From: Streptomyces asiaticus
GTDB taxonomy: Bacteria > Actinomycetota > Actinomycetes > Streptomycetales > Streptomycetaceae
Assembly (NCBI RefSeq): GCF_018138715.1
Contig: NZ_JAGSHX010000006.1
Span: 9,052,001-9,116,000, forward strand
Length of the DNA stretch: 64,000 nucleotides
Direction of reading: 5' to 3'
Below the pieces are notes generated by a model. It had not been told where the DNA came from, did no database searches, and worked only from the letters and a program-made list of their open reading frames with translations. How positions within the stretch are numbered: position 1 is the stretch's first letter; every line of letters begins with the position of its first letter. Shown one piece after another: positions 18,027 through 27,351 of this stretch. Both the position numbers and the translations under genes were made by a program.

Positions 18027-19334
18027 TCAGGCCGGATTCGGCTGGGCCAGCAGGGTGTTGATCTGGGAGACCATCGTGCGCACCGCGCTCCGCGCGGACG
18101 ACGAGCCGCCGAGCGCGGGATCGAGCGCCTGGCACATCCGGGTCTGGAAGTCCGAGCCGGAGCCCGCGAACCACACCGGCGGGTCGAGCACGAGCTGCTT
18201 CGCGGCGCCCGCGTACTCCGACTGCGGGCGCAAGCGTGCGTACTGCGGGGACGAGACGGCCGGTGTGTACGCGGGGATGTGGCCCGCCGTCGCCCAGGTC
18301 AGCCCGGACCGGACCAGCTCGGCCACGAACCGGTGGGCGCGCCGCCTGCGCTCCGGATCCGGGTTGTCCTGGTGCGGCAGGACCAGCGCGTGGCTGTCCG
18401 AGGCCCCGGCCGGACGGTCGTAGAAGGTGGGGATGGGGGAGCCGCCCAGCTTGTCCTTGAGGGTCGCCTTGTAGGTGGCCATGTCCCACTCGCCCGAGAA
18501 GATCATCGGCGAGCGGCCGTTGGCGAAGGCGGCGATGGCCGTCTGGACGTCCATGGTGCGGCTGTCGCGCGTCAGGTCGGCCATGAAGCGCACCACCTCG
18601 ACGGCGGTGTCCTCGTCGATCTCGGCCCGCTTCCCCGTGAGGTCGAAGGTGGCGCCGGTCTGGCTGAACAGCGTCCAGAACATCCGCCAGCCCATCGCCG
18701 CGTCATTGGCGTGGCCGAAGACCGGCCCCAGCGTGCCGCCGGACCGGCGGAGCTTGTCCATCAGCTCCAGGGCGTGTTTCGGCGATTCGAAGGGCACCAG
18801 TTGCCCGTCACCGGTGAGCAGCCCCGCCTTGTCCATGACGTCCCGGTCGAAGAAGACGACGAACGGGTGGGTGTCCAGCGGAACGGCGTACGGCTCGCCC
18901 TGGTACAGACTCCGCTTGACGAGCGTCTTGTTGAGGTCTTCCTGCTTCAGGCCGAACTCGGCCAGCAGATCCAGGTCCCACGGGTCGAGCAGACCACCGG
19001 GGGCGTAGCCCGCCAGCCGGGTCAGGTGCATGATCGCCACATCCGGCGACCGGCCACCGGCCGAGGCCATCGCCAGCTTGGTGTAGTACGGCGGGCCCCA
19101 GTCCAGCACCGTCGTCCTGACCTTGAGACCCGGGACCCGCTTCTCCACGTTCCGCGTCATGGTCTTCATCAGTTCGCCGTCGGGGCCGGTGAACAGGGTC
19201 CAGTACTCGATCTCGTCCGCGCTCCGCACGCTTCCGGCGATCGAACCGCAGCCGCTGAGCGCGGACGCCGACACCGCGGCCCCCGCCCCGTACACCGCGC
19301 CTCTCAGCAGACCACGCCGTGACAGTCCGCTCAT
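18027..19334 (-). CDS. Sugar ABC transporter substrate-binding lipoprotein
   Basis: A 435-residue extracellular binding protein. The N-terminus has a twin-arginine pattern (LSRRGLLRG) and a lipobox LSGC with Cys at about 29, so it is probably Tat-exported and lipidated. The body has the family-1 solute-binding fold (EYWTLFTGPDGELMKTM, then WDLDLLAEFG). Its ATG overlaps the GH2 stop codon (ATGA), showing close coupling of hydrolysis and uptake. Ligand unknown. Confidence 0.9.
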   Translation of the reverse strand: MSGLSRRGLLRGAVYGAGAAVSASALSGCGSIAGSVRSADEIEYWTLFTGPDGELMKTMTRNVEKRVPGLKVRTTVLDWGPPYYTKLAMASAGGRSPDVAIMHLTRLAGYAPGGLLDPWDLDLLAEFGLKQEDLNKTLVKRSLYQGEPYAVPLDTHPFVVFFDRDVMDKAGLLTGDGQLVPFESPKHALELMDKLRRSGGTLGPVFGHANDAAMGWRMFWTLFSQTGATFDLTGKRAEIDEDTAVEVVRFMADLTRDSRTMDVQTAIAAFANGRSPMIFSGEWDMATYKATLKDKLGGSPIPTFYDRPAGASDSHALVLPHQDNPDPERRRRAHRFVAELVRSGLTWATAGHIPAYTPAVSSPQYARLRPQSEYAGAAKQLVLDPPVWFAGSGSDFQTRMCQALDPALGGSSSARSAVRTMVSQINTLLAQPNPA

Positions 19335-21244
19335 CGCCCCTCCTCACCGGCCGGGCGCCCGAAACCGGCCGGGCGCTCGAAGGCGGCGGGGCGCTGCTGC
19401 GCCGCGCGCAGCCGCTCCACGTCCAGCTTGCGGCTCCGGTCGAAGCGATAGACGCCGTTCTGCTCCTGGAACACATCGGTGAGCTGGGTGTAGCAGTAGC
19501 CGAACATCAGGGGGTCGTCGAGCAGCGCCCCGGTCAGCCCCGCGAAGCGGGTCTGGAACTCCTCCTCGGTCCGCGGCCGCTGCCCGTAGCCCCAGGACAC
19601 CTCGCGGTCGTCCCCGGCCGCTTCGTTCGCCTCCTCCGGATTCCACCAGATGCCGCCGAACTCACTACAGAAGTAGGGCTGACCGCGGTACGGCAGCGAC
19701 CACACCGCGTCGGTGTCCTTCCGTCCGGGGTTCCCGCGGCTGTCGGGGTTGAGATACGGATCGTCCTTGTCCAGCCCCGCCATCTGGCGGCGGAACGCCT
19801 CCGGGTCCTGCTCATAGCTGTGCGAGTCGTAGACATCGGTCTCGGCCACGCGGTGGGAGTAGCCGGAGGCGTCCAGGACCGGACGCGAGGTGTCGGCGGC
19901 CTTCGTGGCCAGGAACATCCCCCGGGTGACATCGTCCAGGACGGTCTGCCGGTCGTGGAGTTCCTGGTGCGTCTCGTTGAGCGGGCACCAGCCCACGATC
20001 GACGGATGGGAGTAGTCCCGCTCCACGGCCTCCAGCCACTGGGCGATGAATCCGGCGGTGGGCTGCTGGTTGTCCCGGGTGGTACGCCCGGTACTGGCTC
20101 CCCAGTCGCCGAACTCGCCCCAGACGAGATAGCCGAGCCGGTCCGCGTGGTGCAGGAAACGCTCCTCGAACACCTTCTGGTGCAGCCGCGCCCCGTTGAA
20201 CCCCGCTGCCAGCGACAGCTCGATGTCCCGGACGAGGGCGGCGTCGTCGGGCGCGGTCATCAGCCCGTCCGGGTACCAGCCCTGGTCCAGGACGAGCCGC
20301 TGGAAGACCGGGCGGCCGTTGAGCAGCAGCCGCTTGCCGTCGATGGCCACCGACCGCAGCCCGGCGGTGCACTCGGCGCGGTCCACGGTCCCGCCGGCGC
20401 CGTCCAGCAGCTCGATCCGCACCCGGTACAGATGGGGGTCCTCCGGAGACCACGGCCGCCGCCGGTCCTCGGGCAGCGCGAGCACCATACGGGGGGCCAG
20501 ATCCAGGTCGGCCCGTACGCTCGCCTCGGCCACCGTCCGGCCGTCCGCGTCGCTCACCAGGGCCGTGATCCGGTGGCCCGGGCGGTTGGTGCTGAGTGGC
20601 AGTTCGAGGTGGAAGGCGCCGGACGCGAGGTCCGGGGTGATCCGCGGCCTGCGCAGATGGACCTCGGGCACCGGCTCCGCCCACACCGTCTGCCAGATGC
20701 CGGTGGTGCGGGTGTAGTGGCAGTCGCTGTTGGCGTAGTCGGTGGCCTGCTTGCCGCGCGCCTGGGGGCCGTGGCGGGCGTCCCGGGCCCGTACGACGAT
20801 CACCACTTCCGCGTCGCCGCCGGCGGCCCCCGCCACCACGCCGAGGTCGGCGGTGAAGGAGGTGAAGCCGCCGCTGTGCCGGGCCACTTCGCGGCCGTCG
20901 GCCCATACGGTGGCGTCGTGGTCGACGGCCCCGAAGTGCAGCAGCACCCGCCGGCCGGCCCAGCCCGCGGGTATCCGGACCGTGCGCCGGTACCAGACCG
21001 CGGGGTGGAAGTCGGTGTCCCCGATCCCCGACAGCTCGGACTCGGGGCAGAACGGGACCAGGATCCGCCCGTCCAGCTCCTGGTGCACCAGACCGCGCTC
21101 GAGTCCGCTGTCGCCGGGGTCGAAGGCGAACTGCCAGGCGCCGTTGAGATTGAGCCAGTCCGCACGGACGAAACTGGGGCGGGGATATTCGGGTCGTGGA
21201 ACGTCGTTCGACACCTCGGGCGAGGTGATGTCCGGGTGGGCCAT
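19331..21244 (-). CDS. Glycoside hydrolase family 2 enzyme (beta-galactosidase/glucuronidase-like)
   Basis: A 637-residue enzyme with no signal peptide, hence cytoplasmic. The domains are the N-terminal jelly-roll sugar-binding domain (LNLNGAWQFAFDPGD), an immunoglobulin-like domain and a TIM barrel. The acid/base Glu is in PLNETHQ (about 421) and the nucleophile Glu in CSEFGGIWW (about 527). GH2 members cleave beta-galactosides, -mannosides or -glucuronides; the exact specificity is not clear. As the first gene of the operon it is followed without a gap by the importer genes, so it probably hydrolyses the imported oligosaccharide. A perfect palindromic operator lies 54 bp upstream of the start. 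Confidence 0.9.
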   Translation of the reverse strand: MAHPDITSPEVSNDVPRPEYPRPSFVRADWLNLNGAWQFAFDPGDSGLERGLVHQELDGRILVPFCPESELSGIGDTDFHPAVWYRRTVRIPAGWAGRRVLLHFGAVDHDATVWADGREVARHSGGFTSFTADLGVVAGAAGGDAEVVIVVRARDARHGPQARGKQATDYANSDCHYTRTTGIWQTVWAEPVPEVHLRRPRITPDLASGAFHLELPLSTNRPGHRITALVSDADGRTVAEASVRADLDLAPRMVLALPEDRRRPWSPEDPHLYRVRIELLDGAGGTVDRAECTAGLRSVAIDGKRLLLNGRPVFQRLVLDQGWYPDGLMTAPDDAALVRDIELSLAAGFNGARLHQKVFEERFLHHADRLGYLVWGEFGDWGASTGRTTRDNQQPTAGFIAQWLEAVERDYSHPSIVGWCPLNETHQELHDRQTVLDDVTRGMFLATKAADTSRPVLDASGYSHRVAETDVYDSHSYEQDPEAFRRQMAGLDKDDPYLNPDSRGNPGRKDTDAVWSLPYRGQPYFCSEFGGIWWNPEEANEAAGDDREVSWGYGQRPRTEEEFQTRFAGLTGALLDDPLMFGYCYTQLTDVFQEQNGVYRFDRSRKLDVERLRAAQQRPAAFERPAGFGRPAGEEGR

Positions 21245-21297
21245 GGGATCTCCGGGAGGGCGGGGGATTCGACCGGGCAGGGGTATGCCATCACCCG

Positions 21298-21313
21298 TTT
21301 ACATCGATGTAAA
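21298..21313. promoter_or_regulatory. LacI-type operator upstream of the GH2 operon
   Basis: TTTACATCGATGTAAA is a perfect 16-bp palindrome with a central CG, typical of LacI-family sites. It lies 54 bp upstream of the GH2 start. The LacI regulator at the other end of the operon is the obvious candidate binder. Confidence 0.75.
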
Positions 21314-21366
21314 GATCCCGCGCAGCAACTTTTGCCACGACCTCGGACGGCCGCCGGTGGGCCTGG

Positions 21367-21600
21367 CTAGATCTCGCCCTTCTTCACCTTGTACAGCTCG
21401 ACGTCCTTGTTGGCGAAAAGGTGCACATAGCCGCAGTTCCAGCAGATCAGCCCGGTGGCCGATTCGTTGGCCCAGCCGAACGTGAACAGCTCCATGCCGG
21501 TGCTGTTGAGCTTCACCTCGCGATCCCGGAAGAGGTCGCCCTTGCAGAACACACATGTGATCCACACGTCCCCGACAGCCGCACGTACAGGCTTGGCCAT
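21367..21600 (-). CDS. Small zinc-ribbon protein (nucleic-acid-binding-like)
   Basis: A 77-residue protein with two CxxC knuckles (CVFC near residue 16 and CWNC near 53), the second followed by GYVHLF. This resembles the short Zn-ribbon putative nucleic-acid-binding proteins ending CGYTEFY. It has no signal peptide or membrane segment. It sits alone between the GH43 and GH2 genes on the same strand, with a strong hairpin ahead of it, so it is probably transcribed separately. Function unknown. Confidence 0.7.
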   Translation of the reverse strand: MAKPVRAAVGDVWITCVFCKGDLFRDREVKLNSTGMELFTFGWANESATGLICWNCGYVHLFANKDVELYKVKKGEI

Positions 21601-21626
21601 GCTTTTTCACCTTTTCCGGCCACCGA

Positions 21627-21679
21627 AGTGGCCCCCGTCTCGCGTCAACAACGGTGATCAGCTTAGGACGGGGGCCACT
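21627..21679 (-). terminator. Long hairpin between GH43 and the zinc-ribbon gene
   Basis: A 13-bp perfect stem (AGTGGCCCCCGTC with GACGGGGGCCACT) encloses a 27-nt loop, directly after the GH43 stop. It would end the sulfatase-GH43 transcript. Confidence 0.6.
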
Positions 21680-21686
21680 CGGCGGG

Positions 21687-24071
21687 TCAGCCGCGATAGG
21701 TGTGCAGGTAGTCGAAGCGCGCGAGCGCGCCCGCGGTGTTCTGCGCGACCAGGCCGATCCTGAGCTTGCTTAACGTCGGCAGGGTCCAGACCCCGGTGTG
21801 CACCCAGTGCACACCGTCGGTGCTGGTGGCGGCGCGCACCTCGGTCTCGTCCCGCGCGGTGTCGGCGTGGTACGACAGCCGCATCCACAGCGTGTCCGCG
21901 GGCGGGCCACCGAACATCGGCCCGTAGGCCACCGGCGTCGGCGGTGTGGTGGTGGGACGCTCGCCCTCCTTCGCGAACTCGGTGAGATGCGTGGTCTTCC
22001 CGTCCGCGTGGCTCACCGGGAGCACCGCGTGCACCAGCTTGTAGTAGCGGTCGTCGTTTCCGTACAGCACCAGCCCGGCCTGCTGATTGGCCCGCCCCGG
22101 GGCGAAGCGGAGCCTGGTCTCCACGGTGTAGTCGCCCGGGGGAGCGTCCCGGGTCAGCACCGACGCCGTGTTGGTGCCGAGATAGAGCTCGGCCCCCTGG
22201 GTGGGCCAGGACAGGGCGCCGTCGGACATCGTGACCCCGGACGCCGGTCCGCGCACCCAGGCCCAAGGCGAGCCCGCGGTGGTGCCGGGGACGGTGGCGG
22301 TGTCGAAGTCATCGCTGTAGGCGGGCAGCAGCGGGCCCGGCTCATGCTCGGGGACGCGGCTGGTGACCGGTGTGAAGAGCGCCGAGGCCCCCACGTTGTC
22401 GGCCGCCGCACCGGCGCCCCGGGCGGCCACTCCGACCTTGCCGGAGCGGACCGCCGCCGCGGGCAGCGGCCGCTCCTGGGTGGCCACCGCGTCCCGCAGC
22501 CGGTCCGCGCTCACCTCCACGGTCATCCGGTTGCCGTGGATCTCCGCCGCCACGTTGTGCCAGGTGTCCCAGGAGAAGCCGGGCGGCAGCGGGGTCGTAC
22601 GGGTGCCACGGCTGCGTCCGTCGACCCGTACGTCCGTCACCAGTGCGTCGCGCTGCCGGTCCAGCCACGCCACCACGAAGTCGTCCGGGCCGGAGTAGCC
22701 GGCCAGCAGCCCGGCCGCGCCGGTGGCCGAGGTGACCCGCAGATCGGCCTCGGCGCGCCTGGCCGCCGGGGCGGACCGGTCCGAGACCAGGTGGGCGGGG
22801 CCGGTGGGATTCCCGCGCGGTGTGACGAAGCCTCGTGCGTCCTGCTCATGGCCGACGCTCCAGCCGCTGGTGCCGGAGCCGCCACCGCTGTGCCACCCCT
22901 TCAGCGAGCCGTCGTTGAAGGTGCCGCCCGCGGCCGGGGAGGCCACGGGGGCCCGCTGTGCGCCCTGGGAGGCACCGGCCCCGGCCCGTACCACGGGCCA
23001 GCCGTCGATCCAGTCCAGGCGGTCCATCAGCATCGGCCGCTTGGACAGCTTCAACGTGCCGCCCGCGGCCGGTTTCAGATCCGGATCGTCGGAGGAGATG
23101 GCGTGGTAGACGAGCCAGTCCTGGCCGGACAGATCGGTCTGGAGGGCGTTGTGCCCGGGGCCGATCCAGCCGTTGCCGTTGGCGGTCAGCACCACACCGC
23201 CCTTGCTGGTGGCGGCCGTCAGCGGAACGCCCTGGTCGTCCACGAAGGGCCCGGTCGGGCTGGTCGCCCGGCCGACCTTGACCTGATAGCCGCTGTAGGC
23301 GCCGTCGCAGCACCCCGCGTCGGAGTAGAACAGGTAGTAGTGGCCACCGCGCCGGACGACGAACCCGCCCTCCATCCGGCGGCCCTGCGCCACTTCGGTC
23401 ACCGCGCCCTCGATACGGGTGCGGTCGGCGTTCATCTTCGCCACGCAGATCGTGTCGTAGCTGCCCCAGTACAGATACGGCTGACCGCCCTCGTCCGTGA
23501 ACTGGGCCTGGTCGATATTGCCGGTGGCGCAGCCGCTCGGCGAGGGCAGTACGGCTCCCCGGTCGGTCCAGGGGCCGGTGGGGGTGGGCGCGGTCGCCAC
23601 GCCGACGGTGTTCTCGGAGGACACCGAGTAGGAGAGGTTGTAGTGGCCGTTCACATAGCGGATGTCGGGGGCCCACAGCCGGGCGCCCTTGTGCCAGGCG
23701 GGTTTGGTCTCCGGGGTGAAGACCTCCCCGGCGTACTCCCAGTGCGCCAGGTCGGCCGAGCGGAGGATGGGCAGCATCCGCTCACCGTCCTCGCCCTTGC
23801 TCTGGAACACCGGGTTCTGGGTGCCGTAGGCGTACCACAGGCCGTCCTTGCCCCGGATCATCACCGGGTCGGGGAAGGTGTCGACCACTCCGGCCGTGAG
23901 GGGGTTGTGGTAGGTGGTCGCCTGAGGGGTCGTTGTGGCGCGCTCCGCCGCCGGGCGTGCGGCGGCCGTCGCCTGGGCCGCGGGCAACAGCCCGGCCAGC
24001 AGCGCGCACAGCAGTGCGGCGACGAGCGTGCCAGGGCTGTGTCGGGGGCTGCGCCTACGGCTTCGTCTCAC
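21687..24071 (-). CDS. Secreted glycoside hydrolase family 43 protein
   Basis: A 794-residue protein with an Arg-rich signal peptide (to about residue 37). The five-blade beta-propeller starts at TYHNPLTAGVVDTFPDPVM, where DP carries the general-base Asp. Two laminin-G or concanavalin-like beta-sandwich regions follow. GH43 enzymes are arabinofuranosidases, xylosidases or galactosidases acting outside the cell. The start is GTG 24069-24071, directly after the sulfatase TAG. Codon 767 (21771-21773) is TTA, the rare leucine codon that needs the bldA tRNA in Streptomyces, so translation may be tied to development. Confidence 0.85.
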   Translation of the reverse strand: MRRSRRRSPRHSPGTLVAALLCALLAGLLPAAQATAAARPAAERATTTPQATTYHNPLTAGVVDTFPDPVMIRGKDGLWYAYGTQNPVFQSKGEDGERMLPILRSADLAHWEYAGEVFTPETKPAWHKGARLWAPDIRYVNGHYNLSYSVSSENTVGVATAPTPTGPWTDRGAVLPSPSGCATGNIDQAQFTDEGGQPYLYWGSYDTICVAKMNADRTRIEGAVTEVAQGRRMEGGFVVRRGGHYYLFYSDAGCCDGAYSGYQVKVGRATSPTGPFVDDQGVPLTAATSKGGVVLTANGNGWIGPGHNALQTDLSGQDWLVYHAISSDDPDLKPAAGGTLKLSKRPMLMDRLDWIDGWPVVRAGAGASQGAQRAPVASPAAGGTFNDGSLKGWHSGGGSGTSGWSVGHEQDARGFVTPRGNPTGPAHLVSDRSAPAARRAEADLRVTSATGAAGLLAGYSGPDDFVVAWLDRQRDALVTDVRVDGRSRGTRTTPLPPGFSWDTWHNVAAEIHGNRMTVEVSADRLRDAVATQERPLPAAAVRSGKVGVAARGAGAAADNVGASALFTPVTSRVPEHEPGPLLPAYSDDFDTATVPGTTAGSPWAWVRGPASGVTMSDGALSWPTQGAELYLGTNTASVLTRDAPPGDYTVETRLRFAPGRANQQAGLVLYGNDDRYYKLVHAVLPVSHADGKTTHLTEFAKEGERPTTTPPTPVAYGPMFGGPPADTLWMRLSYHADTARDETEVRAATSTDGVHWVHTGVWTLPTLSKLRIGLVAQNTAGALARFDYLHTYRG

Positions 24072-25538
24072 CTACGCGGTCCCTTCCGGCTCGAAGGAGC
24101 TCAGGCTCGGGTCGTAGTCCAGGTCCCCGATGTCGAACATCGGGGTCATCCAGTGGTAGAAGTTGTCGCCGCGCTCCCGCAGCAGGTCGTACAGGCGGCG
24201 CATCAGACGCCGGCGCACGGGCAGCAGCTCGGGGTGGTCATAGCGGTTGGTCAGCTCATGGGGGTCGGTGTCCAGGTCGTAGAGCTCGTTGACCGACTCG
24301 GGGTTGACGATGAGCTTGTGGCGCTCGTCGCGGATCATCCGCTGCGGATACGGGAAGTGGTGGCCGTGGAACTCGGCGAGCAGCTCGGCGGGCCACCGCG
24401 GATGCTCGCCACGCACCAGCGGCACCAGGCTTCGGCTGTCCACGGCCGGTGAGGTGTCGCAGCCCGCGAGGTCCAGGATGGTGGCGGTGCAGTCGGTGAG
24501 GCTGACGAACTCCTGGCGCACCTGCGGGGCTTCCCCGGGGATCCGGATGATGCCGGGGATGCGGTAGATGTCCTCGTACATCGCCGGGCCCTTGTCGTGC
24601 AGCCGGTGGGCGCCGGTGAACTCGCCGTGGTCGGCGGTGAAGAACACCGAGGTGTCATCGGCAAGACCGAGTTCGTCGAGGCGGGTGAGGATGCGCCCGA
24701 TCTGCTCGTCGATCAGCGTGACATAGCCCCAGTAGACCGCGATCAGCTTGCGGGTCACCTCGATGGGGATGGTGTCGAAGGTCCAGTGGGCGCTGTAGTT
24801 GCGCTGTACCGGTGGCTTTCCCTCGAAGGTCTCGGCGATCGAGGCGGGCAGGTCCACCAGGTCGGGGTCGTAGCGGTCGAAGTAGGCGTCGGGCAGCAGA
24901 TACGGCAGATGCGGTCCGAAGAAGTGGGTGGCCAGGAAGAACGGCCGCCCGTCCGCGGCGTAGCGCTCCAGCTGCTCGATGGCGCGGGTGGCCAGATAGT
25001 GCTCGAAGGTGGCCTCCACCGGCTGGTGCAGCCGCGCCGCCAGCAGATTGCCCGGATTGCCGTTGGGCGTGGTGCCGCGTACGGAATCCGATATCCGGTA
25101 CGGCGGCAGCCCCCGCTCCTTCAGATAGGCCGCGTAGTCCGGGTGGTCCACGGGGTTGTGCCAGCCGGGCAGATCGGGTCCGTCGAAGCCGTACGAGGCG
25201 GCGTTGCGGTGGGTGCCGACATGCCACTTGCCGACCAGGCCGAGCTGGTAGTCGCGCTCGGCCAGGGCACCGGGAAAGGTGAACGCGTCCTCGCGCAGAT
25301 CCTCCAGATAGCCGACGTTGCGCTCGTAGTTGGCCAGCAGCCGGTGGCGGAAGGGCGCCTGCCCGGTGAGCAGACTGGCGCGGGCCGGGGTGCAGATGGC
25401 GGTGGGGGTGTAGAAGCGGTCGAAGCGGGTCCCGGTCGCCGCCAGCCGGTCGAGGTTCGGCGTGGCCACATGCGGATTGCCGTAACAGCCGAGGGTGTCG
25501 ACGCGGTGCTGATCGGTCATCAGGAACAGCAGATTCAT
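24072..25538 (-). CDS. Sulfatase (formylglycine-dependent), cytoplasmic
   Basis: A 488-residue alkaline-phosphatase-fold sulfatase. TDQHR at 8-12 gives metal ligands. ICTPARASLLTG has Cys49-x-Pro-x-Arg53, the signature converted to formylglycine by an FGE enzyme. FFTADHGEF supplies further metal residues, and the C-terminal ELYDLDTDPHELTN is family-typical. There is no signal peptide, so it acts inside the cell. Its ATG overlaps the stop of an ABC binding-protein gene, so a sulfate ester is likely imported and then hydrolysed. The substrate (choline, aryl or sugar sulfate) cannot be read from sequence. Confidence 0.9.
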   Translation of the reverse strand: MNLLFLMTDQHRVDTLGCYGNPHVATPNLDRLAATGTRFDRFYTPTAICTPARASLLTGQAPFRHRLLANYERNVGYLEDLREDAFTFPGALAERDYQLGLVGKWHVGTHRNAASYGFDGPDLPGWHNPVDHPDYAAYLKERGLPPYRISDSVRGTTPNGNPGNLLAARLHQPVEATFEHYLATRAIEQLERYAADGRPFFLATHFFGPHLPYLLPDAYFDRYDPDLVDLPASIAETFEGKPPVQRNYSAHWTFDTIPIEVTRKLIAVYWGYVTLIDEQIGRILTRLDELGLADDTSVFFTADHGEFTGAHRLHDKGPAMYEDIYRIPGIIRIPGEAPQVRQEFVSLTDCTATILDLAGCDTSPAVDSRSLVPLVRGEHPRWPAELLAEFHGHHFPYPQRMIRDERHKLIVNPESVNELYDLDTDPHELTNRYDHPELLPVRRRLMRRLYDLLRERGDNFYHWMTPMFDIGDLDYDPSLSSFEPEGTA

Positions 25539-26515
25539 CGGGCGGCTGCCTTCGTGTAGAGGTCACCGGCGTAGAACGAGGACGGGTCGGGGGCCTTCGG
25601 CAGCTGCCCGGTCCGGACGAAGAACTGGCTCATGCCGTCCAGCCACTTCTCGACGGTGCCGTCCTTGGTTCTGGCCACCAGCTCGGCGGTCGTCATCGTC
25701 TTCACATGCTTCGCGTCCGCCGCGACCTTCGCCTCATCGGCCTTGAGCAGCTTCGCGGCCAGCGCGATGGACTCCTTGGCGTGCGCGGCCCGCCAGTCGT
25801 TGGCCTCCTGGAGGACCTTCACGACCTTCTGATCGCGCTCCGGCTTCGCCTTGGCGGCGGAGACGAACGCGGTGGGGAAGGAGGAGCCGGGGAGGTCCTC
25901 GGTGCTCGCCACCTCCTTCATCCCCGGCACCTTCTCCTTGATGGTGTCGATGAGCGGATACCAGATCCCGGCGCCGTCGATCTGCCCGGAGGAGAACGCG
26001 GAGACCACGGTGGGCGCGTCCATCACCACCTTCGAGATGTCCTTCATCGTCATCCCGGCCTTCTGGAGCGCCAGATTGAGGGCCATCTCACCGGAAGTGC
26101 CCTCGGGGACGCCGACCTTCTTCCCTCTCAGGTCCCGGATCGAGCTGATACCGGGCCTGGCGATGACCCGGTCGGCGTAGGTGAGGGTGTCGATGGCCAC
26201 GATGGTGGCCTTGCCGGAGGCGGGCAGCCACAGGGCGCCAGGACCGATGTAGCCGTAGTCGAGATTGCCGGTGCGCAGGGCCTGGATCTGGACCGGCCCG
26301 TTGACGAACACCTTGGGCTCGGCGGTCAGGCCGTGCTTCTTCCACAGGCCCCGCTCCTCGGCGATGGCCAGCAGGCTCGCGCCGTTGTAGTCGGCGATAT
26401 AGCCGAACCTGACCGCGGAGCCGCCGCCGCTGCCGGAGGACGAACACGCCGCCACCGACAGTGCCGCCCCGGTCGCGGAGAGTGAGATCATGAAGTCGCG
26501 TCGGCTCATCCTCAT
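25535..26515 (-). CDS. NitT/TauT-type ABC substrate-binding lipoprotein
   Basis: A 326-residue binding protein of the SsuA/TauA/ThiY type. The twin-arginine stretch MSRRDFM is followed by a lipobox VAAC with Cys24. The fold is marked by IADYNGASLLAIAEERGLWKKHG and GNLDYGYIGPGAL. Such proteins bind sulfonates, sulfate esters, nitrate or thiamin precursors. Coupling to a sulfatase gene by 4-nt overlap favours a sulfate ester or sulfonate. It lies 56 nt after the ATPase gene. Confidence 0.88.
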   Translation of the reverse strand: MRMSRRDFMISLSATGAALSVAACSSSGSGGGSAVRFGYIADYNGASLLAIAEERGLWKKHGLTAEPKVFVNGPVQIQALRTGNLDYGYIGPGALWLPASGKATIVAIDTLTYADRVIARPGISSIRDLRGKKVGVPEGTSGEMALNLALQKAGMTMKDISKVVMDAPTVVSAFSSGQIDGAGIWYPLIDTIKEKVPGMKEVASTEDLPGSSFPTAFVSAAKAKPERDQKVVKVLQEANDWRAAHAKESIALAAKLLKADEAKVAADAKHVKTMTTAELVARTKDGTVEKWLDGMSQFFVRTGQLPKAPDPSSFYAGDLYTKAAAR

Positions 26516-26571
26516 CTCGGGTGAGTCCTTTCGGCAAATAAGTGAAAACTGAGCGCGGTTGGGGAGCGAGG

Positions 26572-27351
26572 TCAGGCGGCGGAGCCGGCCGGTGACTGGT
26601 GGTAGACGTGGGTCCAGACGTCGTTGCGGATGCGCGCGAACTCCGCGGAGAGCCGGATCTCCTCGGTCCGCGGATAGGGGAGGTCCACATCGATGACCCG
26701 GTGGATCCGGCCGGGCCTGGCGGCCATCACGACCACCCGCCCGGCCAGATACACCGCCTCGTCGACGTCATGGGTGATGAACAGGACGGTGCGCCGCTCC
26801 TGAGTCCAGGTGTCCAGCAGCTGGTCCTGCAACTGCACCCGGGTCAGCGCGTCCAGCGCCCCGAACGGCTCGTCCATCAGCAGGACTTCGGGGTCCACGG
26901 CGTAGGCCCGGGCGATGGCGCAGCGCTGTTTCATCCCCCCGGAGAGGGTCTTGGGCAGGGCGTCGGCGAAGTCGGCGAGCCCGACCAGGTCGATGGCGTG
27001 ATCGGCGCGCCGTCGGCGCTCCGCGGCGGGGACGTGTGCCAGCTTCAGCCCGAACTCGACATTGCCGCGCACCGTCAGCCACGGGAACAGCGCGTACTGC
27101 TGGAAGATCACCCCGCGGTCCGGCCCCGGCCCGGTGACCGGCGCGCCGTCCACCGTGACCGTGCCGGAGGTGGGCTCCACCAGCCCGGCCACCATGGACA
27201 GCAGGGTGGACTTGCCGCAGCCGGACGGGCCGACGACCGCGACGAACTCCCGGTCCCCGATGTCCAGGGAGACCTGGCCGAGGGCGGTGAAGGTGGTGTT
27301 CTTCATCGGGTACGTCTTGACCACGTCCCGGAAAGAGATCTTGGGGCTCAT
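26572..27351 (-). CDS. ABC transporter ATPase (SsuB/TauB type)
   Basis: A 259-residue ATPase with Walker [11 protein letters not shown]-loop FQQYALFP, signature LSGGMKQR, Walker [13 protein letters not shown] and H-loop ITHDVDEA. This pattern is typical of nitrate/sulfonate/taurine importers. ATG 27349-27351 overlaps the permease stop (ATGA). The frame continues upstream through the permease region, but the domain starts here. Confidence 0.93.
   Translation of the reverse strand: MSPKISFRDVVKTYPMKNTTFTALGQVSLDIGDREFVAVVGPSGCGKSTLLSMVAGLVEPTSGTVTVDGAPVTGPGPDRGVIFQQYALFPWLTVRGNVEFGLKLAHVPAAERRRRADHAIDLVGLADFADALPKTLSGGMKQRCAIARAYAVDPEVLLMDEPFGALDALTRVQLQDQLLDTWTQERRTVLFITHDVDEAVYLAGRVVVMAARPGRIHRVIDVDLPYPRTEEIRLSAEFARIRNDVWTHVYHQSPAGSAA

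Noticed and set aside
21798..24452. Plus-strand open frame of 884 codons opposite GH43 and the sulfatase
   Set aside because: It crosses two real genes and their junction and has no motif or ribosome site.
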